The translations under genes were made by a program, and so were the position numbers. Positions 1-8,044 of a stretch of DNA of 32,389 nucleotides are shown piece after piece. The stretch is from Gammaproteobacteria bacterium. Its GTDB lineage: Bacteria; Pseudomonadota; Gammaproteobacteria; Steroidobacterales; Foliamicaceae. Position 1 is the first letter of the stretch, and each line of letters starts with the position of its first letter. Under the pieces are notes generated by a model. That model was not told where the DNA came from. It did not search any database and saw nothing but the letters and a program-made list of their open reading frames with translations. Location of the stretch: the NCBI GenBank assembly GCA_009838035.1, contig VXSK01000009.1, forward strand, positions 1 to 32,389, written 5' to 3'.

Positions 1-160
1 GAGTAGGCCTCTGCGACCCGCCGCCTCCGCAGGCGTCCAGCGCGAGCGCCAACGCGGGGATCACAAGAATGTCCGCACGCGACGGATTCTCCCGGCGCCG
101 GCGTATCGCCCTTTCCAGGCGTGCCTGCAGGAGTTCAATTACGGTTGCTGATTTAGACAT
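1..160 (-). CDS. Putative lipoprotein, 5' end only (cut by window edge)
   Basis: Reading leftward from an ATG at 160, 53 codons stay open to the window edge. The start is well supported: AAGGAGG lies at 168-174 on the complement, 7 nt upstream. The peptide begins MSKSATVIELLQARLERAIR, continues with a very basic Arg-rich stretch, then a hydrophobic run (LVIPALALAL) and DACGGGGS. This resembles a lipoprotein signal with lipidation at Cys45 followed by a Gly-rich linker, although Asp at -2 is unusual and the basic n-region is long. In my recollection such starts occur on large surface-exposed proteins of marine gammaproteobacteria, but nothing after residue 53 is visible, so function is unknown. 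It is downstream of, and co-oriented with, ychF but separated from it by about 380 nt. Confidence 0.6.
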   Translation of the reverse strand, partial: MSKSATVIELLQARLERAIRRRRENPSRADILVIPALALALDACGGGGSQRPT

Positions 161-538
161 GAGCCTGCCTCCTTAACGAGCAAGTTCGGTTGGTTGATCC
201 AATGAGCCCTCCCGGGCATACGTCAACTGGCGGAGCCCTCCCCGGCCTGTTGGCGCAATAGTATAACTTTGCATCCTGTCAAACAAGTGCATTGTGCAAA
301 TTATAGAGCACACAATCTCGGTATGTATAGGTGAATCGCCTCTTCCCCGGAACGGGGCTCTCAAATTGTTCTGACCGGCTGATCGCTTCACCCGACTAAC
401 CAGTCACTTGAGAGAGTAGGCGTTGCATTTCCCCTCGATCAACGGAATTCCTTAAGGGTTTTCCAATGATCACTCTGCTTGGTTGGCATGATTCTACACT
501 AAAAAAACCGCGCAAGTCATTATTTTCATCAAGAAGTT
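161..538. other. Intergenic region between ychF and the edge gene
   Basis: This 378-nt stretch has visibly lower GC than the flanking genes, especially 400-538. It holds no convincing gene: the one ORF of over 70 codons here (173-391, minus) overlaps the Shine-Dalgarno sequence of the edge gene and has no recognisable protein features. On the minus strand a T-tract follows ychF at about 505-511 (seen as A7 on the plus strand), but I find no strong hairpin directly before it. The region presumably carries the edge gene's promoter and the end of the rplY-pth-ychF transcript. Confidence 0.4.
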
Positions 539-1582
539 TCAACCCGCCCGGAATCGAAGCACGTCGCCGTCGCGGACTGTGTAATCGCGCCCCTTGAGGT
601 CGGGCCGGGCCTGCGGGGTGCGGGTGAAGGCCTGCCAGGGCGTGACTTCGGCGCGCACGAAGCGCTGCTGAAAATCGGTGTGTACGCGGCCCGCGGCGTG
701 GTGGGCGGTTTGGCCTTGCGGGATAAGCCAGGCGCGGGCCTCGGAGGGGCCCGCGGTGAAGAAGGTGTTGAGGTTCAGAAGGGTGCGCAGCGCCTGCATG
801 AAGCGCTGGAGGGTTTCGTGCGGGAGGCCGAGGCCTTTGCGCAGGTCCTGCTGCTCTTCTTGCGGCATCGCGGCGAGCTCCGATTCGAGCTGCGCGGTGA
901 CGCGAACGGTGGTTGAGTTGTGTTGTGCGGCATATTGCTCGGCCTGGTCGGCCGGGCCGCCTTCTGCGAGGTGTTCTTCGGCGACGTTGAGGGCGTAGAG
1001 CGTGGGTATCGCGGTGAGTAGCTGGGTGTCCGGGAGGGCGAGCGTTGCACGTTCGTGGGCGCTTCCCTCAGCCAGATGTTTGTGGACCGCTTCCAGTTCT
1101 TCCACGCGCTTTTTGAGGTCCGGATCGCCGGACTTGGCGCGGCGGCGGGCGGAGTCCAGGGCGCGCTCTATTGTTGCGAGGTCCGCTAGCGCCAGTTCGG
1201 TGTTCACGGTTTCGGCGTCATCGACGGGATCGACGGCGCCGGTTACGTGCGTTATGCGGCCGGATTCGAAGCAGCGAAGCACGTGCACGGCGGCGTCGGC
1301 CTCGCGCACCTGGGCGAGAAAGCGGTTGCCCAGCCCCTCGCCGCGCGACGCGCCCTGCACCAGGCCGGCCACGTCCACTAGTTCGAGCGTGGCCTGGACG
1401 ATGCGCTGCATGCCGGCGGCCTGCGCGACCGCGTCGAGCCGCGGATCGGGGATGGGCACGCGCGCGACGTTCGGGTCGATCGTGCAGAAGGGCCGGTTCT
1501 CGGTGGGGACTTCGGCGGCGGCCAGGGCGTTGAAGAGCGTGGACTTGCCCACGTTGGGCAGCCCGATGATCGCGGCTTTCAC
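539..1582 (-). CDS. ychF: Redox-regulated ATPase YchF (Obg-like, OLA1 family)
   Basis: A 347-residue P-loop NTPase of the TRAFAC Obg/YchF family, close to the usual 363. The G1 motif GLPNVGKST is at residues 7-15, the switch II region reads DVAGLVQGASRGEG, and the G4 position carries NVAE rather than NKxD, which is the family's mark of ATP rather than GTP preference. A coiled-coil segment follows, then the TGS domain (TFFTAG...HTDFQQRFVRAEV...GRDYTVRDGDVLRFR). YchF binds ribosomes and is linked to translation and oxidative-stress control. The start is GTG at 1582, overlapping the pth stop by 4 nt (GTGA), so the two are translationally coupled; pth-ychF is a classic proteobacterial pair. Confidence 0.96.
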   Translation of the reverse strand: MKAAIIGLPNVGKSTLFNALAAAEVPTENRPFCTIDPNVARVPIPDPRLDAVAQAAGMQRIVQATLELVDVAGLVQGASRGEGLGNRFLAQVREADAAVHVLRCFESGRITHVTGAVDPVDDAETVNTELALADLATIERALDSARRRAKSGDPDLKKRVEELEAVHKHLAEGSAHERATLALPDTQLLTAIPTLYALNVAEEHLAEGGPADQAEQYAAQHNSTTVRVTAQLESELAAMPQEEQQDLRKGLGLPHETLQRFMQALRTLLNLNTFFTAGPSEARAWLIPQGQTAHHAAGRVHTDFQQRFVRAEVTPWQAFTRTPQARPDLKGRDYTVRDGDVLRFRAG

Positions 1583-2148
1583 TCGGGGGGTTCGGTGTGG
1601 AGTTGGGTCATGGCAGCCTGCATTCCTTTTATATATAGGGTGTCGAAGGCTTCGAGGGCGTCCTGCATGGCTTCTTCGATGGCTTTGCTCTCGGCGGCCG
1701 TGGGTTTCGACAGTACATAAGGAGTAACGCGGTCCTTGTCGCCGGGGTGCCCTACTCCCAGGCGCAGGCGCTGGAAGTCGGGTCCGCAGTGGCGGATCAC
1801 GTCGCGCAGGCCGTTGTGGCCGCCATGGCCGCCGCCGGACTTGAGCCGCGCCGCGCCGGGAGGCAGGTCGAGGTCGTCGTGGACGATGAGGGCGGCCGTC
1901 GACGCCAGCTTGAAATAATCGAGGACGCCGCGCACGACCTGGCCGCTCGAGTTCATCCAGGCCAGCGGCTTGATCAGCATCACCCGCGCGCCTTCGATGT
2001 CGATGCGGGCGGCGGCGGCCTGGGCGCGCTTGTCTCCGGAGAAAGCCGGCGCCTTGTGGCGCTCGGCAAGCAGGTCGATGAATCGAAAGCCGGCGTTGTG
2101 CCGGTCGTGAGCGTGATCGGGCCCCGGATTGCCCAGGCCGAAGACCAG
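1579..2148 (-). CDS. pth: Peptidyl-tRNA hydrolase, apparently with a non-standard start codon
   Basis: Pth recycles stalled peptidyl-tRNA by cleaving the ester bond. The conserved core is plain: GLGNPG near the start, then HNAGF (the catalytic His-Asn-Ala-Gly), MNSSG, HDDLDLPPG, GGGHGGHNGL and GVGHPGDKD. The frame is open well upstream into rplY but contains no ATG, GTG or TTG before the GLGNPG motif. The first standard start in frame is GTG at 1983, which would give a 134-residue protein without the catalytic His. Starting at CTG 2148 gives 189 residues, matching the family length (about 194). The rplY stop lies at 2162-2164, so translation may be coupled to it; GGAGAGGG sits about 20 nt upstream. 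The exact start is uncertain. Confidence 0.85.
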   Translation of the reverse strand: MVFGLGNPGPDHAHDRHNAGFRFIDLLAERHKAPAFSGDKRAQAAAARIDIEGARVMLIKPLAWMNSSGQVVRGVLDYFKLASTAALIVHDDLDLPPGAARLKSGGGHGGHNGLRDVIRHCGPDFQRLRLGVGHPGDKDRVTPYVLSKPTAAESKAIEEAMQDALEAFDTLYIKGMQAAMTQLHTEPPE

Positions 2149-2161
2149 TTCGGGCGGGGCT

Positions 2162-2851
2162 TCAGCCCTCTCCAGAGGATTCCTCTTCGGCCGGCGCCTC
2201 TTCGCCCTCGCCCTCGGCGGCCTCGGCCTCTTCGTCGAGCAGCTCTTCGTCTTCGTCCGGTTCGTCCACCTCGGCGACGCGGCGCAGGGCGATGGAAACC
2301 ACCGGGTGGTCGGTGGCGCCGTGAATGCGCTCGTTCACCGCCACGCCTTCCGGAATGTCGAGGTCGGACAGGTGCAGCATTTCGTCCAGCTCCACCTCGG
2401 CCAGGTCCACTTCGATCTGCTCCGGCAGGTCCTTCGGCAGGCAGATGATGTGCAGTTCGTTCAGCAGGTGGGATACGCTGCCGCCCATCTTTACGCCCGG
2501 CGACGCCTCGACGTTCAGCAGGGTGATGGGCACGCCCATGCGGATGGTCTCCTCGTCGCGGACCCGCTGCAGGTCGATGTGCAGCACCGCGTTGCGGGAC
2601 GGATGGCGCTGCACGTCCTTGACGATGGCCGGCTGCGACTTGTCGCCCACGCGGATGTTCAGCACCCGCGAGCGGAAAGTGGGGTCCTCGAGCCGCCGAT
2701 TCAGGATCTCGGACGAGAACGACAGCATGCGCGCGGGACGCCCGGCGCCGTACAGCACCGCCGGCGCTTTACCTTCGCGGCGCGCGCGGCGCGCCGAACG
2801 CTTGCCGCGTTCGTCGCGAAGCTCGCCTTCGAGATCGATCATGGTGGCCAT
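2162..2851 (-). CDS. rplY: 50S ribosomal protein L25, long CTC/TL5 form
   Basis: L25 binds 5S rRNA in the central protuberance. The N-terminal half carries the L25 RNA-binding fold (GKSAR-like segment, KAPAVLYG, HIDL), and the second half is the TL5/CTC C-terminal domain (MGVPITLLN... VKMGGSVSHLLNELHI...), ending in a Glu-rich acidic tail of about 40 residues. I take the start at MATMIDLEGEL (229 residues); a second ATG three codons further is as good, and the longest open frame would start at 2893. No strong Shine-Dalgarno sequence decides. It is followed by pth and ychF in a compact translation operon. Confidence 0.92.
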   Translation of the reverse strand: MATMIDLEGELRDERGKRSARRARREGKAPAVLYGAGRPARMLSFSSEILNRRLEDPTFRSRVLNIRVGDKSQPAIVKDVQRHPSRNAVLHIDLQRVRDEETIRMGVPITLLNVEASPGVKMGGSVSHLLNELHIICLPKDLPEQIEVDLAEVELDEMLHLSDLDIPEGVAVNERIHGATDHPVVSIALRRVAEVDEPDEDEELLDEEAEAAEGEGEEAPAEEESSGEG

Positions 2852-2943
2852 GGCGCGCGCGATTTTACTCCATCGCACGCCCGCGAGCGACACCGACGGA
2901 ACGTCCCGGCCGCGCCCCGCGCTGCTGGAATGCCGCGCCGGAA

Positions 2944-2990
2944 TGCGGCACCGGGAAATGTTTCCGCGGAAACACTTTCCAGGAGAGTCT
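2944..2990. repeat. parS-like 16-bp palindrome, copy 1
   Basis: The perfect palindrome TGTTTCCGCGGAAACA occupies 2959-2974, in the gap between the rplY start and the stop of the coiled-coil gene. It is preceded by A and followed by CACTTTCCAGGAG, the most diverged right flank of the five copies in this window. The outer six bases on each side are those of the consensus ParB site parS; the central four are CGCG instead of ACGT. Confidence 0.85.
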
Positions 2991-2991
2991 T

Positions 2992-3459
2992 TTAGCGGAG
3001 CGCCACTGCTGCGAAAGCAAGGATAAGCGCAGCCAGCGAGGCGCCCTGAATCCAGAGCGCTCGAAAAATATCGGCGCGCAATTCCTCGATGTCAGCCTTT
3101 CTTTCCTTACGTGAGGTCGCGATTTGGCCTTCCAGCCGCGCAAAATCGGCCTTCGTTTCCGTGCGCACGTCCGCGATACCGGACCTTGTTTCGGCGCGCA
3201 AGTCCGCGATGCCGGACCTTGTTTCGGCGCGCAATTCCGCGATGTCGGCCTTTGTTTCGGCGCGCAATTCCGCGATGTCGGCCTTGGTCGCCATGTTCGT
3301 CTCAACCTGAAACGAAAGCCGTTCCAGGGCTTTGACCATCTGGATGTTGAGCGGCGCCCTGCTTACCAGATCCACCATCGCCTCCGCCTGCGTTGTCGGG
3401 CAGCCGGCCCGTTCCAATTTCCGTATTTCGGCATGCGTGTCGAAAGTTACTTCAGACAT
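2992..3459 (-). CDS. DUF1640-type coiled-coil protein with C-terminal membrane anchor
   Basis: 155 residues starting at MSEVTFDTHAEIRKLE; AAGGAGG at 3465-3471 (complement) is 5 nt upstream and fixes the start, well inside a longer open frame. Residues about 50-105 are an 11-residue repeat coiled coil (ADIAELRAETK, ADIAELRAETR, SGIADLRAETR, SGIADVRTETK), encoded by nearly identical 33-bp DNA units. The C-terminus (about 130-154, ALWIQGASLAALILAFAAVA) is one membrane helix. This matches the bacterial DUF1640/CCDC90-like small proteins, whose role is unknown. The 33-bp repeats could expand or contract by slippage. It follows the RND gene on the same strand after about 107 nt, so it may be independent or a read-through product. 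Confidence 0.85.
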   Translation of the reverse strand: MSEVTFDTHAEIRKLERAGCPTTQAEAMVDLVSRAPLNIQMVKALERLSFQVETNMATKADIAELRAETKADIAELRAETRSGIADLRAETRSGIADVRTETKADFARLEGQIATSRKERKADIEELRADIFRALWIQGASLAALILAFAAVALR

Positions 3460-3566
3460 TTTTTCCTCCTTGAATACTCGCTGGACAAACCACTGCGGTC
3501 GATCCTTCCCGCTTGGTTTTAGCCGAGACGGGATCGTGGTGTCAAGCGAAAGCGCGGGGCGCCCTC

Positions 3567-6500
3567 CTATGGAGCGGTGGAGGCGGCGGCGGTGGTGGGG
3601 TGGCGCTTGCGCAGCGCCTGCACGGCGCGCGTCACGGTGCTGGCGGGGCGGGTGCGGCCGGCGAGCATGGCGTAGACGCAGGGCACTATGTACAAGGTAA
3701 GCACCACCGAAACGAGCACGCCGCCCAGCACCACCACGCCCAGCGTCCGCCGGGCCGCGGAACCGGGGCCGTCGCTGACGATCAGCGGGATGGTGCCGCC
3801 CACCGTGCACATGCTGGTCATCAGCACCGGGCGCAGCCGGGTGGTGGCGCCTTCGAGCACCGCCTGAACCACCGGCATGCCGCGGTCGCGGAGCTGGTTG
3901 GAGAACTCCACGATCAGGATGCCGTTCTTGGCCGCCAGGCCGATCAGCATGATGCAGCCGGTGAGGCTGAACACGTTCAGCGTGCCTCCCACGACGTTCA
4001 GGCCCAGCATGCCGCCGGCCAGCGCCAGCGGCACCGTGAGCAGGATGATGAACGGGTGGATGAAACTCTCGAACTGCGCCGCCAGCACCAAAAAGCAGAT
4101 CAGCAGCGCCAGCAGGAAACTGAAGTAGATCTGGCCGCCGGATTCCACGTATTCGCGCGACTCGCCGTCGTAATCGATGCTCAGTGATTCGTCCTGCACT
4201 TCCTCGGCGATAACCGTGTTCATGAAGTTCAGGGCCTCGCCCAGCGAGTAGCCGGGCACGAGGTTGGCGGACAGCTTGATGGAACGCTGGCGGTTGAAGC
4301 GCTGGAACTGGCGCGGACCCGAGCTTTCCTCCAGCCGCACCAGGCTGGCCAGGGGCACCAGGTCGCCGGATACCGAGCGCACGTAGATGTTGTTGAGGTC
4401 CTGCGGCGTCACCCGGTCCTCCTCGGAGGCCTGCAGCACCACGTTGTATTCCTCGCCGCGGTCGATGAAGGTGGTGACGCGGCGCGAACCCAGCATGGTC
4501 TGCAGCGTCTCGCCCACCTCGCGCAGCGACACGCCCAGGTCGGTGGCGCGGGCGCGGTCCACGCCCACCTTGATCTGCGGCTGGGCCTCGTAGTAATCCG
4601 AGGTCATGCCCAGGATTTGCGGGTTCTCGCGCACCCGGTCCAGCACCCGGTCGCGCCACTGGGCGATCTGCTCGTATTCATTGCCGCGCAGCACCACCTG
4701 CAGCTCGCGGCCGCCGCCCATGTTGAGGCTGGGCGGCAGGAAAACCATCGCGCGCACGCCCGGCAGCTCGGCCATCGGCCCGCGCATCTGCCCGGCAATC
4801 TCCATTGCGGTAAAGCGGCGCTCGTCGTGCGACTCCAGCGGCATGTACATGAAGGCCGCGGTAATGTCGCTGCCGGCGCCCCAGCCTCCGGTGCGGATGA
4901 TGGTGCGGCGCGCCTCGCCGGCTTCCACCTGGCGTATCGCGATGTCTTCGATCTGCGAGATCTGATCGTCCATGTAGTCGAAGCTGGCGCCTTCGGGGCC
5001 CTGCACCATTACGATCATCATGCCGCGGTCTTCCAGCGGCGCGTATTCCTGGGGCAGCTGTTCGAACAGGTACCAGCCGCCGGCCGACACCAGCGCCACC
5101 AGCACCAGCGCCATCCACGGCGCGCGCAGGGCGCGGGTCATGCCGGAACGGTAGGCGCCGGCCAGGGCGCGGAAGGCCTGACCGCGCTTGCGGCCGCGTT
5201 CGGACGAGGTGACCTGCGCCTGCGATCGCATCATCCGCGAGCACATCATGGGCACCAGGGTGAGCGCCACCAGCGAGGAAAAGACCACGGCCGACGCCAG
5301 CGCAATGCCGAATTCGCCGAACAGCACGCCGATGCGCCCGGGCGCCAGCGCCACCGGCAGGAACACCGACACCAGCACCACTGTTGTGGCGATCACTGCG
5401 AAGCCGATCTGGCGGCTGCCGTCGATGGCCGCCAGCAGCGGCGGGCTCCCCTGCTCGCGATGGCGCACGATGTTCTCCAGCACCACGACGGCATCGTCCA
5501 CCACCAGGCCAATGGCCAGCACGGCCGCCAGCAGGGTGAGCGTGTTGATCGTGTAGCCCAGCACCGCCATGACCATCGCCGCGGCGATGATGGATACCGG
5601 GATCGTGAGTCCGGGAATGATGGTGGCGCGCCAGGAGTTGAGGAACAGCAGCATCACCATCAGCACCACGCCCAGGGCGATGAACAGCGCCTTGATCACT
5701 TCGATCATGGACTTGCCCACGAACTCGGAGAAGTCCACGTTCACGTCCATGTTGATGTCGTCGGGAAGCGTGGACTGCAGGCGGTCGACTTCATCGATCA
5801 CGGCCTGGTTGACGGCCACGATGTTGGCCTGGGCCTGCGGCACGATCCCCAGGCTCACGCCGGCCTGCTTGTTGGAGCGGGCGATGGAACGCGTGTCCTC
5901 CGGCTCAAGGCGCACGTCCGCGACTTCGTTGAGGCGCACGAAGCGGCCCGAGGCGCCGCGCCCGATCACCAGAGCGCCGAAGTCTTCCGGCGTGTCCAGG
6001 CGGGTCACCGCGCGCAGCGTGAATTCGCGGTCCACCGACTCGATGCGGCCGGCCGGAAGCTCCACGTTCTCGCGCCGCAGCGTGTTCTCCACGTCCTGCA
6101 CGGTGAGACCGCGGGCGGCCAGGGCGTCGCGGTCCAGCCACACGCGCATGGCGGGGCGGCGACCGCCGCTCAGGCGTACCGAGGCCACGCCGTCCACCAC
6201 GCCGAGGCGGTCCACGAGATTGCGCTCGGCGTAGTCGGTCACGTCCATAACCGAGCGGGTGTCGCTGGACACGTCCACGTACATCGTGGCGTCCATCATG
6301 TTGTCCTGCTTGGTGATCTGCGGCGGATCGGCCTCCTGCGGTAGAGCGCGCAGCACCCGCGAGACGCGCTCGCGCACGTCGTTGGCGGCACCGTCGATAT
6401 CGCGGTCGAGGTCGAATTCCATCGTGATGCTGGAGCGCTCGTCCTGGCTGCGCGAGGTCATCTTCACCATGCCTTCCAGGCCGGCCACCTCGTCCTCGAG

Positions 6501-6698
6501 CACCTGGGTGATGCGGCGTTCGATCACGTCGCCGGACGCGCCGGTGTAGCGCGTGTCGATGGACACCACCGGCGGCTGCACGTCGGGGTACTCGCGCACC
6601 GACAGCGTGCTGCCCGCCAGCAGGCCGAGAATCAGCAGCACCAGGCTGATCACGGCGGCCAGCACCGGGCGGCGCACGGAAATATCGGAAATCAGCAT
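3567..6698 (-). CDS. RND multidrug efflux permease (HAE1/AcrB-like)
   Basis: A 1043-residue inner-membrane proton/drug antiporter. Layout is canonical: TM1 at residues 12-30, a first periplasmic porter loop, TM2-6 (about 335-490), TM7 near 530, a second large periplasmic loop, and TM8-12 up to about 1010. The proton-relay Asp pair is present in GLVVDDAVVV (D401, D402) and the TM10 lysine in LIGLAAKNG (about K924), so the pump should be active. It lies 30 nt downstream of its adaptor gene and is probably co-transcribed with it. No TolC-type outer-membrane channel is in the window, so the pump must borrow one from elsewhere. Substrates cannot be read from sequence. No repressor gene is adjacent. 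Confidence 0.95.
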   Translation of the reverse strand: MLISDISVRRPVLAAVISLVLLILGLLAGSTLSVREYPDVQPPVVSIDTRYTGASGDVIERRITQVLEDEVAGLEGMVKMTSRSQDERSSITMEFDLDRDIDGAANDVRERVSRVLRALPQEADPPQITKQDNMMDATMYVDVSSDTRSVMDVTDYAERNLVDRLGVVDGVASVRLSGGRRPAMRVWLDRDALAARGLTVQDVENTLRRENVELPAGRIESVDREFTLRAVTRLDTPEDFGALVIGRGASGRFVRLNEVADVRLEPEDTRSIARSNKQAGVSLGIVPQAQANIVAVNQAVIDEVDRLQSTLPDDINMDVNVDFSEFVGKSMIEVIKALFIALGVVLMVMLLFLNSWRATIIPGLTIPVSIIAAAMVMAVLGYTINTLTLLAAVLAIGLVVDDAVVVLENIVRHREQGSPPLLAAIDGSRQIGFAVIATTVVLVSVFLPVALAPGRIGVLFGEFGIALASAVVFSSLVALTLVPMMCSRMMRSQAQVTSSERGRKRGQAFRALAGAYRSGMTRALRAPWMALVLVALVSAGGWYLFEQLPQEYAPLEDRGMMIVMVQGPEGASFDYMDDQISQIEDIAIRQVEAGEARRTIIRTGGWGAGSDITAAFMYMPLESHDERRFTAMEIAGQMRGPMAELPGVRAMVFLPPSLNMGGGRELQVVLRGNEYEQIAQWRDRVLDRVRENPQILGMTSDYYEAQPQIKVGVDRARATDLGVSLREVGETLQTMLGSRRVTTFIDRGEEYNVVLQASEEDRVTPQDLNNIYVRSVSGDLVPLASLVRLEESSGPRQFQRFNRQRSIKLSANLVPGYSLGEALNFMNTVIAEEVQDESLSIDYDGESREYVESGGQIYFSFLLALLICFLVLAAQFESFIHPFIILLTVPLALAGGMLGLNVVGGTLNVFSLTGCIMLIGLAAKNGILIVEFSNQLRDRGMPVVQAVLEGATTRLRPVLMTSMCTVGGTIPLIVSDGPGSAARRTLGVVVLGGVLVSVVLTLYIVPCVYAMLAGRTRPASTVTRAVQALRKRHPTTAAASTAP

Positions 6699-6728
6699 GG
6701 GCCGGGGTCGGCTAGGTGCGGGCGTGCG

Positions 6729-7868
6729 TCACTGGCGCGGACCCGCGGGCGTGCGCGCGCCGGCGGCGCTGCCCCCGGTGGGCGGTCCGGTGGGGGCGCC
6801 GGCCATGCGCACCGGCAGTCCGTCGCGGATCCGCTGCACGCCCTGCGTAACGATCTGTTCGCCGGGCTCAAGGCCGTTGATGATTTCCACCTGGCCGGGG
6901 CGGCGCGAGCCCAGCGTCACCTGGCGCTCCTCGGCGCGGCCCTCGTCCACCACATAGACGAACTGGCGCCCCTGGCGAGGCACCAGGGCCCCCTCGGGCG
7001 CCAGCACCACGTTCTCGCGACGCCTTGAAATGTCCACCTGCAGGAACATGCCGGGCTTGAGCGCCCGGTCCTCGTTGGGCATCAGGGCCACTACCGCCAG
7101 CGAACGGGTCATGGGGTCCACGCGGCTGTCCACGCTCGTGACCGTGCCGGTGAAGGCGCGGTCCGGCCAGGCCGCCGCGTTCGCCTCGATGGCCAGGCCC
7201 TCGCGCATCACCGAGAGGTATTCCTCGGGCACCGAAAACTCAAGCTTCATCACGGCCGTGTCGTCGAGCGTGGTGATTACGGTGGCGGGCTGCACGAGGC
7301 CGCCCACGCTGACCCTTCTCAAGCCCACCTCGCCGGAGAATGGCGCGCGGATGATGGTGTCCTCGAGGCGGGCGCGGGCCGAATTCACCTGGGCCTCGGC
7401 CACCTGGAGCTGCGCCTGGATTTCCTCCAGTTCCACTTCGGACACCACCTGGCTGGCGGCCAGCGTTTCCAGGCGCCCGAAGCGGCTGCGCCGCTCCCTC
7501 AGGTTGGCCTCCGCCAGGTCGAGGTCGGCGCGAATCTCGCGGCTGTCGAGTTCCACCAGCACCTCGCCTGAGTTGACGCTCTGGCCTTCCTCGAAGTGGA
7601 TGACGGCGACCACGCTGGAAATGCGCGGCGTAACGTCGATGGCTTCGTTGGCGCGCGCGGTGGCCAGCGCCGTGTATTTGTCGGTGATGTCGCCCAGCAG
7701 CACGGCTTCCGTGACCACCGGCGGCGGCCCGCCGCCGAATCGCGCCATGTTATTGGCCGTGTCGTCTCCCCCGCAGCCCGCAAGCAGCAGCGCGAGCGCC
7801 GCGAGTGCCGTCAGCTTGGCTGCGGCGGCGTTTGTTCGAAGGGCGTTTTGGGGCCGGGAAAGGGACAT
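6729..7868 (-). CDS. RND efflux periplasmic adaptor (membrane fusion protein), lipoprotein
   Basis: 379 residues from ATG 7868. The N-terminus has a hydrophobic segment ending in LLLAGC, a lipobox with Cys32. Then come the adaptor domains in order: a beta-barrel/lipoyl segment (VAVIHFEEGQSVNSGEVLVEL), an alpha-helical hairpin (about 120-185), the second lipoyl half (TIIRAPFSGEVGLRRVSVGG), the beta-barrel (TAVMKLEFSVPEEYL) and a membrane-proximal domain, ending in a Pro/Gly-rich tail. It links the permease to an outer-membrane channel. The frame is open upstream to 7973, but ATG 7868 is chosen because it places the signal peptide at the N-terminus. The Shine-Dalgarno is weak. Confidence 0.93.
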   Translation of the reverse strand: MSLSRPQNALRTNAAAAKLTALAALALLLAGCGGDDTANNMARFGGGPPPVVTEAVLLGDITDKYTALATARANEAIDVTPRISSVVAVIHFEEGQSVNSGEVLVELDSREIRADLDLAEANLRERRSRFGRLETLAASQVVSEVELEEIQAQLQVAEAQVNSARARLEDTIIRAPFSGEVGLRRVSVGGLVQPATVITTLDDTAVMKLEFSVPEEYLSVMREGLAIEANAAAWPDRAFTGTVTSVDSRVDPMTRSLAVVALMPNEDRALKPGMFLQVDISRRRENVVLAPEGALVPRQGRQFVYVVDEGRAEERQVTLGSRRPGQVEIINGLEPGEQIVTQGVQRIRDGLPVRMAGAPTGPPTGGSAAGARTPAGPRQ

Positions 7869-8044
7869 GGTGCGAGGAAACAATTCGGGTTGTCCGCCAA
7901 AGCGGATTTGACCCTCCCCCCATTGTAGCGTCCCGCCGAAACCGGACGCCTTTTCCCCACTGGACCAGGGCATCCTGCCCTCATCCCTCCTTCCTGGAAT
8001 CTTACTATACGATATATCTCTTGGGGCGCACCGGAGGACAGACC
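7869..8044. promoter_or_regulatory. Divergent intergenic region between adaptor and hydrolase genes
   Basis: 176 nt separate two divergent start codons and should hold both promoters. On the plus strand an AT-rich patch (CTTACTATACGATATATC, about 8001-8018) lies 25-45 nt before the hydrolase ATG and could contain its -10 element; no well-spaced -35 stands out. I see no obvious operator palindrome for a TetR-type regulator. Confidence 0.35.

Noticed and set aside
260..283. TTGACA and TATACT on the minus strand as promoter of the edge gene
   Set aside because: Spacing is 11 nt; TATACT could serve as a -10 but no good -35 is at the right distance.
173..391. 72-codon minus-strand ORF upstream of the edge gene
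   Set aside because: No Shine-Dalgarno, no recognisable composition, and it overlaps the ribosome-binding site of the supported edge gene.
2959..2974. Calling the palindrome a true parS
   Set aside because: The central ACGT of parS is replaced by CGCG in every copy and no parAB genes are in the window, so only a parS-like label is justified.
4617..6344. Long plus-strand open frame opposite the RND permease
   Set aside because: His/Gln/Arg-rich translation without any domain, exactly antisense to a clear gene in GC-rich DNA.
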